Assembly (NCBI GenBank): GCA_030544185.1
Contig: JAUNRO010000183.1
Coordinates: 1 to 6,462 of the forward strand
Direction of reading: 5' to 3'
DNA: 6,462 bases
Source: Propionibacteriaceae bacterium
GTDB taxonomy: Bacteria > Actinomycetota > Actinomycetes > Propionibacteriales > Propionibacteriaceae
Every line of letters starts with the position of its first letter. The stretch's first letter is position 1. The notes under the pieces are model-generated. The model made no database searches. It saw nothing but the letters and a program-made list of their open reading frames with translations, and was not told where the DNA came from. Both the position numbers and the translations under genes were made by a program. Shown in pieces: positions 5,412 through 6,462 of the stretch.

Positions 5412-5534
5412 CAGAAGTTTCCAGGGCATCGGACCGGCCTCCACCGCCCTGAGCGCCGACTGAGCGACTCCAGAAGACTATGCACAGAAATGCCGAATCA
5501 ATCGGCGAGTATGAGAGTTACCTGAAAACTTCTG
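5412..5534. repeat. MITE-like pair of 14-bp inverted repeats
   Basis: CAGAAGTTTCCAGG (5412-5425) and CCTGAAAACTTCTG (5521-5534) are inverted repeats matching at 13 of 14 positions, enclosing 95 bp. The enclosed DNA has no coding potential and is less GC-rich than its surroundings. No clear target-site duplication flanks it, so a miniature transposable element is only one reading; a long-range stem is another. Confidence 0.4.
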
Positions 5535-5562
5535 TTCGAGTGGTCAAAACCAGCATCCCGAC

Positions 5563-5591
5563 TTGGAAGCTTCCGGTTTATGAAGTACTGT
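5563..5591 (+). promoter_or_regulatory. Candidate sigma-70-type promoter with overlapping palindrome
   Basis: TTGGAA (5563-5568), a 17-bp spacer and TACTGT (5586-5591) fit a primary-sigma promoter (TTGNNN / TANNNT). The expected start point, about 5598-5600, falls exactly at the base of a 16-bp RNA helix. The perfect 10-bp palindrome GGAAGCTTCC (5565-5574) overlaps the -35 box and could be an operator. Confidence 0.4.
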
Positions 5592-5597
5592 CCTGGT

Positions 5598-5710
5598 CAG
5601 GAGGGCGCCGGTGAATGTCTCCTGGGGGTGGGTAGACAGAGGTGCGTGAGCCCGTTCGCCGGCGCTCTCCCATTATTCTCCCTGCGGCATCGCCGCGGGG
5701 ATTTCTCTTT
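5598..5710 (+). ncRNA. Candidate structured small RNA (~113 nt), unrecognised
   Basis: Positions 5600-5615 pair with 5655-5670 over 16 consecutive base pairs, two of them G-U. Inside, TGTCT (5616-5620) pairs with AGACA (5634-5638) around a G-rich 13-nt loop (CCTGGGGGTGGGT), leaving GAGGTGCGTGAGCCCG as a single-stranded arm. A 9-bp hairpin (5680-5688/5692-5700, one G-U) then leads into ATTTCTCTTT, a passable intrinsic terminator. A promoter-like pair lies at the right distance upstream. No gene follows on this strand, because thioredoxin converges on it, so a riboswitch is unlikely and a free-standing sRNA is favoured. It does not match tmRNA, SRP RNA, RNase P RNA or any riboswitch consensus I know. 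This is inference from structure only; expression is unproven. Confidence 0.42.
5680..5710 (+). terminator. Intrinsic terminator ending the candidate sRNA
   Basis: CCCTGCGGC (5680-5688) pairs with GCCGCGGGG (5692-5700) across a 3-nt ATC loop, followed by ATTTCTCTTT. The T-tract is interrupted but sufficient for a plausible + strand terminator, although no annotated + strand gene precedes it. Confidence 0.55.
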
Positions 5711-5751
5711 CCCGGTGAACATCAGCCCGGTGGACTCAGCCAGCTGGACCG

Positions 5752-5791
5752 GAAAAACAATCGGGCCCGCGCACTGGTGGCGCGGGCCCGA
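5752..5791 (-). terminator. Intrinsic terminator of thioredoxin
   Basis: TCGGGCCCGCGC (5761-5772) and GCGCGGGCCCGA (5780-5791) form a perfect 12-bp GC-rich stem with a 7-nt loop. AAAAACAA at 5753-5760 gives a TTGTTTTT tract on the - strand. It lies 21 bp beyond the thioredoxin stop and is a textbook Rho-independent terminator. Confidence 0.92.
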
Positions 5792-5812
5792 TCGGAGCGG
5801 TGAGGTCCGTGG

Positions 5813-6154
5813 TCAGTTCGCGGACTTGTCGGCGGGCAGGTCCTTGAGCTGGGAGATGAGCTGTTCCAGCTGTCCGGCGGACAGCATGCCCGCCTGGTTG
5901 AACACCATGTCGCCCTTGTGAAAGGCCATGATCGTCGGGATGCTCATGATGTTGAGCGCGCCGGCGATGTCCTGGTTGGCGTCGGTATCAAGCTTGGCGA
6001 ACACGACGTCGTCGTGGCCGTCGGACACCTTGTTATAGATCGGGGCGAAGCGCTTGCACGGGCCGCACCAGTCGGCCCAGAAGTCGACGATCACGAGGTC
6101 GTTGTCCTGAATCGTGGAGACGAAGTCCGCGCTGGTCAGATCGACGGTTGCCAT
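5813..6154 (-). CDS. trxA: Thioredoxin
   Basis: This small cytosolic dithiol-disulfide oxidoreductase reduces protein disulfides and is recycled by thioredoxin reductase. The protein is 113 residues, normal for the family. It has FWADWCGPCKRFAP with active-site cysteines at 30 and 33, the buried acidic residue before it (VIVDFW, Asp24), KLDTDAN in the central strand, and the cis-proline at 73 (SIPTIM). The C-terminal helix is followed by a short polar tail. The ATG at 6154 is chosen because AAAGG lies about eight bases upstream and the family start (MATVDLTSADF) fits; the frame stays open to 6238, but that extension is not thioredoxin-like. An intrinsic terminator follows closely. No thioredoxin reductase gene is in the window, so trxA rather than another thioredoxin paralogue is an assumption. 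Confidence 0.95.
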   Translation of the reverse strand: MATVDLTSADFVSTIQDNDLVIVDFWADWCGPCKRFAPIYNKVSDGHDDVVFAKLDTDANQDIAGALNIMSIPTIMAFHKGDMVFNQAGMLSAGQLEQLISQLKDLPADKSAN

Positions 6155-6226
6155 GAAATGAAGCCTTTCTGTTGATTCCCCTGATACAACACTTGGGGCA
6201 CAGGGCCTATTCCCCGCGCGCCCGCC

Positions 6227-6240
6227 GGGTGGCGCCACCC
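6227..6240. promoter_or_regulatory. Perfect 14-bp palindrome upstream of thioredoxin
   Basis: GGGTGGCGCCACCC is self-complementary and lies 5 bp after the stop of the upstream - strand gene, in the 90-bp gap before trxA. It could be a short terminator stem (5 bp with a GCGC loop) or a dimeric repressor site. The sequence does not decide between these. Confidence 0.35.
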
Positions 6241-6244
6241 ACCC

Positions 6245-6462
6245 TCATGCGTCCTCGTCGAGGACGGCGATGATCTCGTCCCCGATCGAGCGGATGACCC
6301 GGCCGGGACCGATTGTGCGCCCCGCAACGGTGGACACCAGCGCGGACAGCCCGGGCAGTGCCTCATCCACCGGCGCGGCGGACGTCACGCTGTCGAGCAG
6401 CAGCGGGTTCTGCCCGTCCTTCCAGGGCTGGGTGAGACGCTGCCAGGTCCGCAGCCAGGCCT
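6245..6462 (-). CDS. C-terminal part of an unrecognised protein (5' partial)
   Basis: The - strand frame ending in TGA at 6247-6245 is open to the window edge (about 71 codons) with strong G/C third positions. It encodes AWLRTWQRLTQPW near its visible start, then LLLDSVTSAAPVDEALPGLS, and ends RVIRSIGDEIIAVLDEDA. It appears soluble and acidic at the C-terminus, with no membrane helix or signature motif that I can place in a family. It is oriented like trxA, 90 bp upstream of it, and could share a transcript unless the palindrome at 6227-6240 stops it. Confidence 0.6.
   Translation of the reverse strand, partial: AWLRTWQRLTQPWKDGQNPLLLDSVTSAAPVDEALPGLSALVSTVAGRTIGPGRVIRSIGDEIIAVLDEDA

Larger units (their letters stand above)
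5222..5812. other. Gene-free, AT-richer intergenic region with inverted-repeat element, candidate sRNA and terminators
   Basis: No protein gene is supported here; the one + strand open frame (5580-5921) runs antisense into thioredoxin. The part around 5380-5580 has visibly lower GC than the rest of the window. Contents: a MITE-like inverted-repeat pair (5412-5534), a promoter-like pair (5563-5591), a structured RNA candidate (about 5598-5710), and the thioredoxin terminator (5752-5791). Nothing definite was seen at 5222-5400 apart from a GGCAGC/GCTGCC palindrome near 5246-5259. Confidence 0.65.

Noticed and set aside
5598..5710. Riboswitch or other known RNA family (TPP, FMN, cobalamin, SAM, fluoride, SRP RNA, tmRNA)
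   Set aside because: None of the conserved sequence boxes I know for these families is present, and no gene follows on the same strand.
5580..5921. 113-codon + strand open frame
   Set aside because: It runs through the sRNA candidate and both terminators into the antisense of thioredoxin, and it has no domain or ribosome-binding site.

Overview
The window is GC-rich chromosomal DNA from an actinobacterium. GTG starts, strong G/C at third codon positions, a eukaryote-type UDP-glucose pyrophosphorylase and an SAF-domain gene beside mscL all suggest a Propionibacteriaceae-like or related lineage. The family is inferred from gene content and is not certain.

Layout: (1) positions 1-65 hold the last codons of a + strand gene, possibly an FmdB-type zinc-ribbon protein. 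(2) Positions 66-1360 form a 1.3 kb non-coding, repeat-built region. It has a 33-bp repeat pair, a long imperfect hairpin, two related blocks of a 19-20 bp CACGCTG-core repeat, and between them a 175-bp tandem repeat whose two complete units differ at only two bases. A perfect actinobacterial DnaA-box-like 9-mer follows. (3) Positions 1361-2513 carry an SAF-domain membrane-anchored protein and MscL on the + strand, closed by a strong symmetrical hairpin. (4) On the - strand, a UDPGP-family UTP-glucose-1-phosphate uridylyltransferase (2933-4318) is followed by a small unrecognised gene whose GTG start overlaps its stop. (5) tRNA-Arg(CCU) lies on the + strand at 4422-4494. (6) A six-helix membrane protein of unknown function lies on the - strand. 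(7) An AT-richer gap of about 590 bp contains a MITE-like inverted-repeat element and what looks like a complete unannotated small-RNA unit: promoter, 16-bp closing helix, and hairpin with T-rich tail. (8) Thioredoxin (-) has a textbook intrinsic terminator, and the C-terminus of another - strand gene runs off the right edge.

The recognised genes are housekeeping: osmotic safety valve, sugar-nucleotide supply, a rare-codon tRNA and redox control. They do not form one pathway. The interest is in the non-coding DNA: the nested repeat region at 66-1320 and the candidate sRNA at about 5598-5710. No known defence or mobile system is visible.
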